Of a stretch of DNA of 64,000 nucleotides, positions 54,501-62,441 are shown piece by piece. Position 1 is the stretch's first letter; each line of letters starts with the position of its first letter. The position numbers and the translations under genes are program-made. The notes under the pieces are model-generated. The model made no database searches. It was not told where the DNA came from and saw nothing but the letters and a program-made list of their open reading frames with translations. Source of the stretch: Sorangium cellulosum So ce56 (GTDB taxonomy: Bacteria; Myxococcota_A; Polyangia; Polyangiales; Polyangiaceae); assembly GCF_000067165.1 (NCBI RefSeq), contig NC_010162.1, forward strand, positions 7,261,001-7,325,000, written 5' to 3'.

Positions 54501-56164
54501 ACGAGGTCCTTCACGGCGGCGGCGGCGGGCAGCCCCACGTAGCGCAGCGCGGCCCGGAGGCCCTCGCCGGCCGGGGTGGCGAGGAGGGCCGCGGTGCGGT
54601 CGTCGGCCTCGTCGAGCACGCCGATGAGCCGGAGGCCTCGCCGCGGCTCGCCGGTCGCGAGCGCGCCCACGAGGGCGGCGAGGCGCCCGCCGCCGAGGGG
54701 CGCGATCGGGTCGACGATGAGCGCGACGCCGACGGCGGACGCCATGCAGAACCTGGTGAGGGCGTCGAGGTCCGCGGCCTCGAGCTCCGGCGAGACGGCG
54801 GCGAGCGCGCGGGCGAGGGCGCCGTCGGGGTCGTCGCCCGGGCTGAGGCGCGCCTCGATCCAGTCGTCCTTCTGGTCGACGTGGCGGCGCGCGAGGTGGG
54901 GCACGAGCCCCGCGGAGGCGAGCGAGCTCTTGCCCGATCCGCGCGGCCCCTGGAGCACGACGCACGGCTCGAACTCGAGCTCGCGCCCGAGGCGCGCGGT
55001 GTCGTCGTCGCGCCCGAACAGGAGCCCCTCGTCGGTGGACGAGAGCGCCGCGAGGCCCCTGTAGGGCCGATCGGGGACGCCGTGGGGCCGCTCCCAGACC
55101 TCGTCGATCAGCTGCGTCAGCTTCCCGGGCGCGACGCGCCGGTGCGCAGGATCGACGGACAGGAGCCGCTGGAGGAGCGCGACGAGGCCGCGCGGCAGCC
55201 GCGCGGGGTCGCGCTCGAGGTCGCGCATCGCGCCGCGCAGGGTCGCGGCGCGGAGCTCGGTCCACCAGGCGGAGACGCTCGCGGGGTCGGAGCAGTCGTC
55301 CGGCTCGTCGGGCACGGCGTGCGGGAGGCGCCCGGTGGCGAGCTGCGCGATGCAGACGGCGAGCGCGTAGGCGTCGGTGGCGGCGGTCGGCTCGGCCATC
55401 TCGAGCACCTCCGGCGCCATGAAGCCCGGTGTTCCGATGACGTTGCGCGCGGCGGCGGGGCTGTCCGCGCCGGCGAAGGCGCGGCGCGTGGAGGCGTAGA
55501 CGTCGCGCTCGGCGAGGAAGGCCGCCGTGCCGAGGTCGCTGCCGCCGCTGTCATGGCCGCCGCCGACGGCGGCGGCGGGGGCGCGGGAGACGGGGGCGCC
55601 CGCGCGCCGCGAGATGCCGAAGTCGAGGACCTTGAGGGCGCCGTCCTGGGTGAGGAACAGGTTGGCGGGCTTGAGGTCGAGGTGGACGACGCCGCGCGCG
55701 TGGATGACGTCGAGCGCGCCGGCGACGTCGCGGGCCCAGGCGACGACGCGGCGCCAGGGGATGCGGCGGCGGAAGCGGATCAGGTCGGCGAGGTTCCGGC
55801 CCTCGAGGAGCTCCATCGAGACGAACGGGGTCTTCGGCGCGCCGTGGAGGATGCCGGCGGCGTAGATGGTGACGAGCGACGGGTGGCGGAACGAGGCGAG
55901 GAGCTTGGCCTCGTCGGCCCAGTCGGCGGCGTCGGCGAAGTCCGAGACGAGCAGCTTGAGGGCGACCTCGCGGAACGGCGCGCCGTCGGGCAGGAGCTCC
56001 TCGGCGCGCCACACGTCGCCGAAGCCGCCGCGGCCGAGGCGGACGCGGAGCCGGTAGCGGCGGTCGAGCACGTCGCCGGGGGCGTGCGCGAGCCCGCCCG
56101 CGGGCATGGGCACCGGGCCCGGATCGCGGGAGGAGCTCCCCTCGTCGACGAGCGTGCGGTCCAT
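51581..56164 (-). CDS. Ser/Thr kinase - nSTAND ATPase - WD40 protein
   Basis: 1527 aa from ATG 56164. The kinase (about 35-360) has K70, a catalytic loop HLDLKPAN with Leu in place of the Arg of HRD, DFG at 181-183 and GTPGFMAPE with a roughly 60-residue Gly/Ala insert before it. Then PYRGLAALSSTDEGLLFGRD and Walker A GPRGSGKS (405-413) mark a novel-STAND type ATPase. One membrane helix (about 784-805) and a coiled coil precede a WD40-like propeller to the end. So the kinase and ATPase face the cytoplasm and the propeller probably the periplasm, unless the helix is buried. The non-RD loop suggests activation without activation-loop phosphorylation. Its last codons lie in a tandem repeat. Confidence 0.93.
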   Translation of the reverse strand: MDRTLVDEGSSSRDPGPVPMPAGGLAHAPGDVLDRRYRLRVRLGRGGFGDVWRAEELLPDGAPFREVALKLLVSDFADAADWADEAKLLASFRHPSLVTIYAAGILHGAPKTPFVSMELLEGRNLADLIRFRRRIPWRRVVAWARDVAGALDVIHARGVVHLDLKPANLFLTQDGALKVLDFGISRRAGAPVSRAPAAAVGGGHDSGGSDLGTAAFLAERDVYASTRRAFAGADSPAAARNVIGTPGFMAPEVLEMAEPTAATDAYALAVCIAQLATGRLPHAVPDEPDDCSDPASVSAWWTELRAATLRGAMRDLERDPARLPRGLVALLQRLLSVDPAHRRVAPGKLTQLIDEVWERPHGVPDRPYRGLAALSSTDEGLLFGRDDDTARLGRELEFEPCVVLQGPRGSGKSSLASAGLVPHLARRHVDQKDDWIEARLSPGDDPDGALARALAAVSPELEAADLDALTRFCMASAVGVALIVDPIAPLGGGRLAALVGALATGEPRRGLRLIGVLDEADDRTAALLATPAGEGLRAALRYVGLPAAAAVKDLVAGPAKLAGAEVRGFAQVAAEAQRELRSGGAALSFIALALAAWWERARALRGALSGEAWQELGGVRGALARHADAALAALAPEDRAIADEALLRLGAMDGSRVRWAEAELAEAVAAPPDDVDRVLGALERARLLVRRDRSVELAHESLVSSWPHAAATRALHMERLILLERLREAADVWDRSGESPDLLLRRDLLEQVRKSAALASRLPRREQALVRESLRRARAQRAKKIGAALALGLTVASAFVAERWVAARQAQAEAKAREAEERAELAELIGKARRTEDPYHRAAWIAAALARRADDAALPLDLASAAVGLPRARFLTVDGVVGPALPWDDRWVIAGGPGGSLLVADLRPPDPEVIDDVALDADPESIERAKSPRVLALRPHDAPHVERVPFAFDTALATRSVTGEVRVFRLREGGTVALAAVAPVRCSSAVHAAEAAPVLACSTDGGIARWDMRRGGGAEAVDRHPFRGNVLGVSPDGARVAAVLGRRALLWGPGGGAGAEITLGAPAVLGRFSPRDPVIALVQQSRTSIYALDRPEAPLFELDTDPAPASARWDAGGLDLGVCGGGGSVWHYLRKGGRAAGDPPPEGSPCEASPGKGAPRPLRARGEMADIAERDVGPHALLGGWRLPDRRVLTRDLVLFSPGAPAAERLLGFEGLDPEGSPEVRGAAASAAAALRRGGVVAFEIGGEVRLYDEGSRRRTAARRGHLLRACDDGRLMAYRRDEGVWTLFDATTGATVEVVPRAPALVLGVDAACRTLFTQELDGNVVATSLRDLSSRTIAVTDGYVYEARPSAARGDVGPGLWLSFSSGALARIDEARGEVRVLGYATPRATAIADGPLPGDAAFADATGVVVIRRAGLTERVLEGVSGAEWEDIAAAPDGKTLLLSSADRIAALDLERHEIVGAMPSDGRERLAPWDADGSVLSWSFGRVGGATGLVVPRGLPLAQRVGEAVSNLRAQGKRLVARP

Positions 56165-56290
56165 CGCGAGACGACGGTATCACCGGCGCGGCGAGAGGTG
56201 GACGGTCCCGCTCACCGCGGTCCCCGGCGCCGCGGCGGTCCGCCCGGCTGCGCGTGGACATCGGAAGCCCGGCGCGCGACACTGCCGCAC

Positions 56291-56872
56291 ATGGGAGAAG
56301 CGGCGCCGCGAAGGAAGCTCTCACCGGAAGAGTACCTCGCTCTCGAGCGCGCATCGGAGGCGAGGCACGAGTACGCCGGCGGCGAGCTCTTCGCCATGTC
56401 TAGGGGCACGTTCGAGCACAGCGCCATCGCCGCGAACATCGGCCGACTGCTCGGCAACGCGCTGGGCGAGCGTGGATGCGTGGCGCTCAACTCCGACATG
56501 AGCATCAAGATCCCCGCCGCGGATCGCTACGTCTACCCGGACGGCTCGGTCGTCTGCGGCCGCCCCGAGTTCGAGGACGAGCGGCGCGACACGCTCCTGA
56601 ACCCAGTCCTCGTGATCGAGGTGCTCTCCGACTCGAGCGAGGCGTACGATCGCGGCGACAAGTTCGCGCATTACCAGACCGTGGCGTCGATCCGAGAGGT
56701 CGTCCTGGCGTCACAGAAGGCACCTCGCATCGAGGTGTTCGCGCGCCAGGCCGACGGGAGCTGGGTGCTCCGGGTCTATGGCCCCGGCGCCCGGGCTGCG
56801 CTCTCGTCGGTGGGGTGCGAGCTCGGCGTGGACGACGTGTACCGGGGCGTGCTCGCGGCCGCCAACGTCTGA
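56291..56872 (+). CDS. Uma2-family endonuclease-like protein
   Basis: 193 aa from ATG 56291. Uma2 (DUF820) marks: LSPEEYLALERASEARHEY, HSAIAANIGRLLGNAL, the PD-(D/E)xK residues in YPDGSVVC, LVIEVLSDSSE and DRGDKFAHYQ. Family members are restriction-like nucleases of uncertain role, very common in cyanobacteria and myxobacteria. Divergent from the kinase gene, with 126 bp between starts. Confidence 0.93.
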   Translation: MGEAAPRRKLSPEEYLALERASEARHEYAGGELFAMSRGTFEHSAIAANIGRLLGNALGERGCVALNSDMSIKIPAADRYVYPDGSVVCGRPEFEDERRDTLLNPVLVIEVLSDSSEAYDRGDKFAHYQTVASIREVVLASQKAPRIEVFARQADGSWVLRVYGPGARAALSSVGCELGVDDVYRGVLAAANV

Positions 56873-57205
56873 ATCCGCGGTTTCAGCGACACCGCATCGA
56901 ACCGATCCACCAGCGCTGTAGCGGGAGTCGCCCCGGTTCACGACGAAAACCGCAGTGGCGCCAAGTTCGCCAATTCGCTCCATTCCCGCACGGAACGCCC
57001 GTGGAGACGCCCCGAGGACGCCGCGCGAGGTCGCGAGGAGCGCTGAGCGTGCTGAGCGCCGCCAGGCTGGACTTCCATGCCTTGCCGCGTATTCTGCCGG
57101 CGGGCGGGTCTCTGTCCGACGGGGGGACGGCCGATGCTCGAGCTGATGTGTGGGGGGCGTCACGCTCCTTTGAATGGCTGACGCGGAACACGGGGTCTTG
57201 CTGCA
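56873..57205. other. Intergenic region before the kinase-STAS gene
   Basis: 333 bp with no supported ORF. A less GC-rich stretch at 56930-56990 may hold the promoter of the downstream kinase gene. No repeat seen. Confidence 0.45.
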
Positions 57206-60200
57206 ATGATCGATCTATCGGGTCATACGCTGTTCGAGAGGGTCTACGAAGGCGCCGAGACCGTGCTGTACCGCGGCCGCCGGAACGAGGACGGCGCGCC
57301 GGTCGCGGTCAAGGTGCCTCGGTCCGAGTTCCCGACGGCCAGGGATCTCGCGCGGCTGCGGCGCGAGTTCGCCATCCTGCGGGACGCGGGCGAGGTGGCC
57401 GGCGTCGTCAAGGCGCACGCCATCGAGAAGTGCGGCAGAGGCCTCGCGCTCATCATGGAGGACCTCGGCCCTTCCTCGCTGCACGCCGTCCTGAAGGCGC
57501 GCAGGCTCGACGTGGGCACGGCGCTCCGCACCGCCATCGCGCTCGCGGGCACCCTCGACACGCTCCACGGACTCCGGATCATTCACAAGGACATCAAGCC
57601 TCACAACATCCTGATCGACGAGGAGACGCAGAGCCCGCGGCTCGTCGATTTCGGCATCGCGGCGCGCCTCTCGAGGGAGACCCCCGAGACGGTCCCGCCG
57701 GACGCGCTCGAGGGCACCTTGTCGTATATCGCCCCTGAGCAGACTGGCCGCATGAACCGGAGCGTGGATCTGCGCGCCGATCTCTACTCGTTCGGCGTCA
57801 CGCTCTACGAGATGCTGACAGGGGCCCTCCCCTTCCAGGAGGGCGATCCCACCGCGCTCATTCACAGCCACATGGCGCGCATGCCGACGCCGCCGCACGA
57901 GCGCGCGCCGGGGGTGCCCCGCGCGCTGTCGGACGTGATCGTGAAGCTCCTGGCCAAGATGCCGGAGGACCGATACCAGAGCGCCCGCGGGGTCAAGCTC
58001 GACCTGGAGGAGTGCCTCCGGCGGTGGGAGGCGACGGGCCGCGCCGATCCGTTCCCGCTGGGCCAGCACGACCGGCCGCTGGATCTGCGCGTTCCTCAGC
58101 GGCTCTATGGCCGGGATCACGAGGTGAACGTGCTCCTGTCCGCCTTTCAGCGGGCTCGCCGGGGCGCGGCCGGGCTGGTGCTCATCTCGGGCTACTCCGG
58201 CGTCGGCAAGACCACGCTGGTGAACGAGATCCACAAGCCCATCGCCCGTCATGGAGGGTATTTCGCGAAAGGGAAGTTCGATCCGATCAACCGGGACGTC
58301 GCGCTCGCGTCGGTGGCGCAGGCCTTCCGCGAGCTCATCCGGCAGGTGCTGACGGAGTCGGCGGCGGCCGTCGAGGCGTGGAGGCGCAAGCTGCTCGCCG
58401 CGGTCGGCGCGAACGGGCAGCTCCTCATCGAGCTGATCCCGGAGCTCGAGCTGATCCTCGGGCCTCAGCCGGCCGTGCCGGAGCTCGGGCCGACCGAGGC
58501 CCGGAACCGCTTCGATCTGCTGGTGCAGCGTTTCCTGCGGGTCTTCGCCGCGCCGACCCACCCGCTGACCCTCTTCCTCGACGATCTGCAGTGGGCCGAT
58601 CCGGCGTCGCTCAGGATCCTCGACCGCCTCCTCACGGACGTGGAGGGCAACCATCTCCTGATCATCGGCGCCTATCGGGACAACGAGGTGGACGCCGCCC
58701 ACCCGCTGCACGCGACGCTGGGTGAGCTTCGCAAGTCGGGCGTGGCGATCGCCGAGCTCACGCTCAAGCCCCTCGACATGCCGACGGTCACGCAGATCGT
58801 CGCCGACACGCTGAGCGCGCGGCCGCACGCGGTCGCGCCGCTCGCCACGCTGGTCTTCGAGAAGACCGAGGGCAACCCCTTCTTCCTGGGCCAGCTCCTC
58901 GGCGTGCTCCACGACGCGGGGGCGCTGTGGTTCGACGCGCCCTCGGAAGCCTGGGCATGGGACGAGGCGCGCGTCCGGGAGGCGGTCGCCGCGGACAACG
59001 TGGTCGACCTCATGCTCGACAGGCTGCACCGGCTCCCGCCGGCGACGCAGCGCGCGCTGAAGCTCGCGGCGTGCCTGGGCCACACGTTCGATCTCACCAC
59101 GCTGGCGGCCGTCCACGAGAAATCGCCCGCCGCGACGGCCGCCGACCTGTGGGACGCGCTGCGCGGGGGCCTGATCGTGCCACGGGACAGCGCTTATCGC
59201 TTCTTCGACGAGAGCGCGGACACCGAGCCCTCGGCCCCGCAGGAGATCAAGGTATCCTACCGGTTCCTGCACGACCGGGTGCGCCACGCGGCCTATTCGC
59301 TGGTCGAGCCCTCGCGCAGGGAAGCGCTGCACCTGGCGATCGGCCGGCTGCTCCGGGCGCGGGCCGGCGAGACGCCGCCGGACGAGGACCTGATCGAGAT
59401 CGTCCGCCACCTGAACCTGGGCGCGCGGGGCATCACCGACGAGGTCGAGCGGCTGGCCCTGGCCCGGCTCAACCAGCGGGCGGGCAGGGCGGCCAAGATC
59501 AGGACAGCCTATCGGGCGGCCGCAGATCACTTCAGCGCGGGGATCGAGCTCCTCGGGGACGCGCGCTGGGAGCGCCACGAGGAGCTCTGCTTCACGCTCA
59601 GCCGCGAGAACGCGGAGTGCGTGTACCTGAGCGGCGCGCCCGAGCGGGCCGAGGAGCTCTTCACGTCCCTCATGCCCCGGGCGCGCTCGAACGTGGAGCG
59701 GGCGCAGCTCTACAGCCTGCGCGTGCTGCTCCACGTGACGCTGGGGAACCTCGCGGACGCGGTGCGCCTGGGCGGCGAGGGCATCGGCATTCTCGGCTTC
59801 ACGCTGCCGAGCAGCGAGGCGGAGCTGCAGGCGCGCGTCGGGGCCGAGCTCGCCGAGGTGAACGCGAACCTGGCGGGCCGGCGCATCGAAGACCTGATCG
59901 ACGCGCCGGTGATGGACAACCCGGAGCAAAGGGCGCTCGTCCAGCTCCTCAGCGATATGATGGGGCCGGTCTTCTGCCTGAGGCCGGAGCTTTACCCGCT
60001 GTTCGTCCTCAAGCAGGTCAACATCTCCCTGCGGTACGGCCACGCGGACGTGTCCGCCGTCGCGTACACCTCGTATGGATTCCTTCTCGCGGTCTTGCAG
60101 GGGCGGCCCGCGGACGGCCATGCGTTCGGCCGCCTCGCCATCACCTTGAGCGACAGGTTCGCGAACGCCGCTCTGGCCGCCAGGGTGGACTACGTCTTCG

Positions 60201-62341
60201 CCACGTACTCCCACCTGTTCCACGACGTGCGCGACGGGATTTCTCGCTTCCTGCAGGCGCGGAAAGGGCTGCTGGAATCGGGCGACTTCGCCCATCTCAG
60301 CAACGTTTGGAACTGCGTGACCAGCAACATGTTCACCGCGGGCTATCCGCTCGAGGAGCTGCGCGAGGAGGTGGAGCGAGGCCTCGTCGTGTTACGGCGA
60401 ACCGGGGACGTCAGCGGGACAGCCGTGATGACGCTCATGAGGCAGGCGATCGCGAGCCTGCAGGGGCGGACGCGGGCCCCCGACAGCCTGAGCGACGACC
60501 AGTTCGACGAGGGCGAGTTCGTCGCGCGCCTCAAAGAGAGGGAGTTGATCGCGGGCCTCTTCTTTTACGCGCTGCTCAAGCTGCAGCTTCCCTATCTGTA
60601 CGGCGATTGCGAGAGGGCCGCGGCGCACGCCGCGGACGCCGAGGCCTACGGCGCCGGCATGCTCGGTTTGTATCAGCCGACGAAGCTGCATTTCTACGCG
60701 TGCATGGCGTTCCTCGCGCTGCCCGCCGCGGCCTCGCCCGACGAGGCGGAGCGCCGCGCGCGGACCATCGCCCGCCACAAGGAGCGGATCGCGGGCCTCG
60801 CGGCGAGCGCCCCCATGAACTTCCAGCACCTGCTGCTGCTCATCAAGGCCGAGGAGGCGCGCGTCGCCGGCGATCAGCTCGAGGCCATGGGCCTTTACGA
60901 CCGGGCGATCTCCCTGGCCCGGGAGAACGAGTTTCCTCACGACGAGGCGCTAGCGAACGAGCTGTGCGCGAAGCTGCACCTCCACGAGGGCAGGACGAAG
61001 GTGGCGCGCGCGTACATGGCGGACGCGTACCTCGGTTACCGGCACTGGGGAGCGACGGCCAAGGCGGACGCGCTCGCGCGCGATCACGCCGCGCTGCTGC
61101 CCTCGTCGAGCGACAGCGTGCCGATCTCGTCCATCCCCTCGGCGACGTCGGGCCCGGCGCACGCGGGGACCATCCTCGGCCGGACGACGGTCGGCAACCT
61201 GCGGGACGCCGCGCTGATCGTGCGCGCCGTGCAGGGCATCGCCGGCGAGACGGAGCTCGAGCGGGTGATCGAGCGCCTCGTGACGCTCGTGCTCGGGAAC
61301 TCCGGCGCGCAGCGGGGGGCGCTGGTCCTGGAGCGGGACGGGCGGCTCTTCGTCGAGGCGACCTTCGGGGTCGAGCCCGGGACGCTCGCGCTCGGGCCGA
61401 GCGAGCCGCTCGATACGCGCCCCGATCTGCCGCACAAGGTGGCGCTGTTCGTCGCGCGCACCCGCGAGCCGCTGGTCCTCGACGACGCCAGCGCCGACGC
61501 CCGGTTCTCCGACGATCCGTGCATCCTCGGGCAGGGCACGCGATCCGTCCTGTGCCTTCCGCTGCTCCATCAGGGCCGCATGAACGGCGTCCTTTACCTG
61601 GAGAACAACGCCGCGAGCAGGGCGTTCAACGCGAGCCGCGTCGAGCTGCTCGGCCTCCTGTCGTCCCAGGCCGCGATATCCATCGAGAACGCGCTGCTCC
61701 TCTCGGGCATGCGGGAGGTGAAGGAGCAGGTCCAGAACGCCAACCGGCGGCTCGAGGCCGAGGTCGCGCAGCGCACCGAGGAGCTCCAGCGCTCCAACGC
61801 GCAGCTCAGCGCGAGCAACGAGCGCCTGAAGATCGAGCTCACGCAGCGCGAGCAGGCGGAGCGGGAGCGGGCCGCGCTGCAGCGGCAGATGTTCGAGGCG
61901 CAGCAGACGAGGCTGGCGGAGCTCTCGACGCCGCTCATCCCGATCACCGACCAAATCATGGTGATGCCGCTCATCGGCACCATGGACGCCGCGCGGGCGG
62001 CCCAGGTGCTGGAGGTCGCGCTCGACGGCGCCCAGCGCCACCAGGCGCGCGTCGTGATCCTGGACATCACCGGGATGAAGCACATCGATACCCAGATCGC
62101 GCAGACGCTCGTGGGGACCGCCAACGCGCTGCGGCTGCTCGGCACGGAGGCCGTGCTCACCGGCACGCGCGCCGAGGTCGCCCAGGCGATGGTGGGCCTG
62201 GACATCGAGCTGAAGTCCATCGTCACCATGGGCACCCTTCAGAGCGGTATCGCCTATGCGCTCCGCCGCGCCGGACAGTCGGCCGGGAGGAGCGCGCCGC
62301 TGTCCTCGGGGCCAGCCCGCGCGCGCCCGCCGGCGAGGTGA
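57206..62341 (+). CDS. Ser/Thr kinase - ATPase - TPR - GAF - STAS multidomain sensor
   Basis: 1711 aa. The kinase (1-270) has K36, catalytic loop HKDIKPHN (Lys for Arg; D129) and DFG at 148. An AAA-type predicted ATPase (about 300-640) has Walker A SGYSGVGKTT (K335) and Walker B LFLDDLQWADP. A long helical region (640-1290), a GAF domain (about 1335-1500), a coiled coil (1505-1570) and a C-terminal STAS domain (about 1570-1690; VVILDITGMKHIDTQIAQTL) follow. The first part matches the HstK-like kinase/ATPase/GAF family, but the usual histidine kinase end is replaced by an RsbR-type STAS domain with a phosphorylatable Thr region. It may feed a partner-switch such as those encoded at 41-51 kb. 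Confidence 0.93.
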   Translation: MIDLSGHTLFERVYEGAETVLYRGRRNEDGAPVAVKVPRSEFPTARDLARLRREFAILRDAGEVAGVVKAHAIEKCGRGLALIMEDLGPSSLHAVLKARRLDVGTALRTAIALAGTLDTLHGLRIIHKDIKPHNILIDEETQSPRLVDFGIAARLSRETPETVPPDALEGTLSYIAPEQTGRMNRSVDLRADLYSFGVTLYEMLTGALPFQEGDPTALIHSHMARMPTPPHERAPGVPRALSDVIVKLLAKMPEDRYQSARGVKLDLEECLRRWEATGRADPFPLGQHDRPLDLRVPQRLYGRDHEVNVLLSAFQRARRGAAGLVLISGYSGVGKTTLVNEIHKPIARHGGYFAKGKFDPINRDVALASVAQAFRELIRQVLTESAAAVEAWRRKLLAAVGANGQLLIELIPELELILGPQPAVPELGPTEARNRFDLLVQRFLRVFAAPTHPLTLFLDDLQWADPASLRILDRLLTDVEGNHLLIIGAYRDNEVDAAHPLHATLGELRKSGVAIAELTLKPLDMPTVTQIVADTLSARPHAVAPLATLVFEKTEGNPFFLGQLLGVLHDAGALWFDAPSEAWAWDEARVREAVAADNVVDLMLDRLHRLPPATQRALKLAACLGHTFDLTTLAAVHEKSPAATAADLWDALRGGLIVPRDSAYRFFDESADTEPSAPQEIKVSYRFLHDRVRHAAYSLVEPSRREALHLAIGRLLRARAGETPPDEDLIEIVRHLNLGARGITDEVERLALARLNQRAGRAAKIRTAYRAAADHFSAGIELLGDARWERHEELCFTLSRENAECVYLSGAPERAEELFTSLMPRARSNVERAQLYSLRVLLHVTLGNLADAVRLGGEGIGILGFTLPSSEAELQARVGAELAEVNANLAGRRIEDLIDAPVMDNPEQRALVQLLSDMMGPVFCLRPELYPLFVLKQVNISLRYGHADVSAVAYTSYGFLLAVLQGRPADGHAFGRLAITLSDRFANAALAARVDYVFATYSHLFHDVRDGISRFLQARKGLLESGDFAHLSNVWNCVTSNMFTAGYPLEELREEVERGLVVLRRTGDVSGTAVMTLMRQAIASLQGRTRAPDSLSDDQFDEGEFVARLKERELIAGLFFYALLKLQLPYLYGDCERAAAHAADAEAYGAGMLGLYQPTKLHFYACMAFLALPAAASPDEAERRARTIARHKERIAGLAASAPMNFQHLLLLIKAEEARVAGDQLEAMGLYDRAISLARENEFPHDEALANELCAKLHLHEGRTKVARAYMADAYLGYRHWGATAKADALARDHAALLPSSSDSVPISSIPSATSGPAHAGTILGRTTVGNLRDAALIVRAVQGIAGETELERVIERLVTLVLGNSGAQRGALVLERDGRLFVEATFGVEPGTLALGPSEPLDTRPDLPHKVALFVARTREPLVLDDASADARFSDDPCILGQGTRSVLCLPLLHQGRMNGVLYLENNAASRAFNASRVELLGLLSSQAAISIENALLLSGMREVKEQVQNANRRLEAEVAQRTEELQRSNAQLSASNERLKIELTQREQAERERAALQRQMFEAQQTRLAELSTPLIPITDQIMVMPLIGTMDAARAAQVLEVALDGAQRHQARVVILDITGMKHIDTQIAQTLVGTANALRLLGTEAVLTGTRAEVAQAMVGLDIELKSIVTMGTLQSGIAYALRRAGQSAGRSAPLSSGPARARPPAR

Positions 62342-62441
62342 GGTCGGACGGTCACGCTCACAACCGATCGTGGAAGTCGGAGAGCGCCGACGGCGCTCTC
62401 GTGCACGCGCTGGCCCGGGCCTGCGGCGGCTTTCGGTCGCC

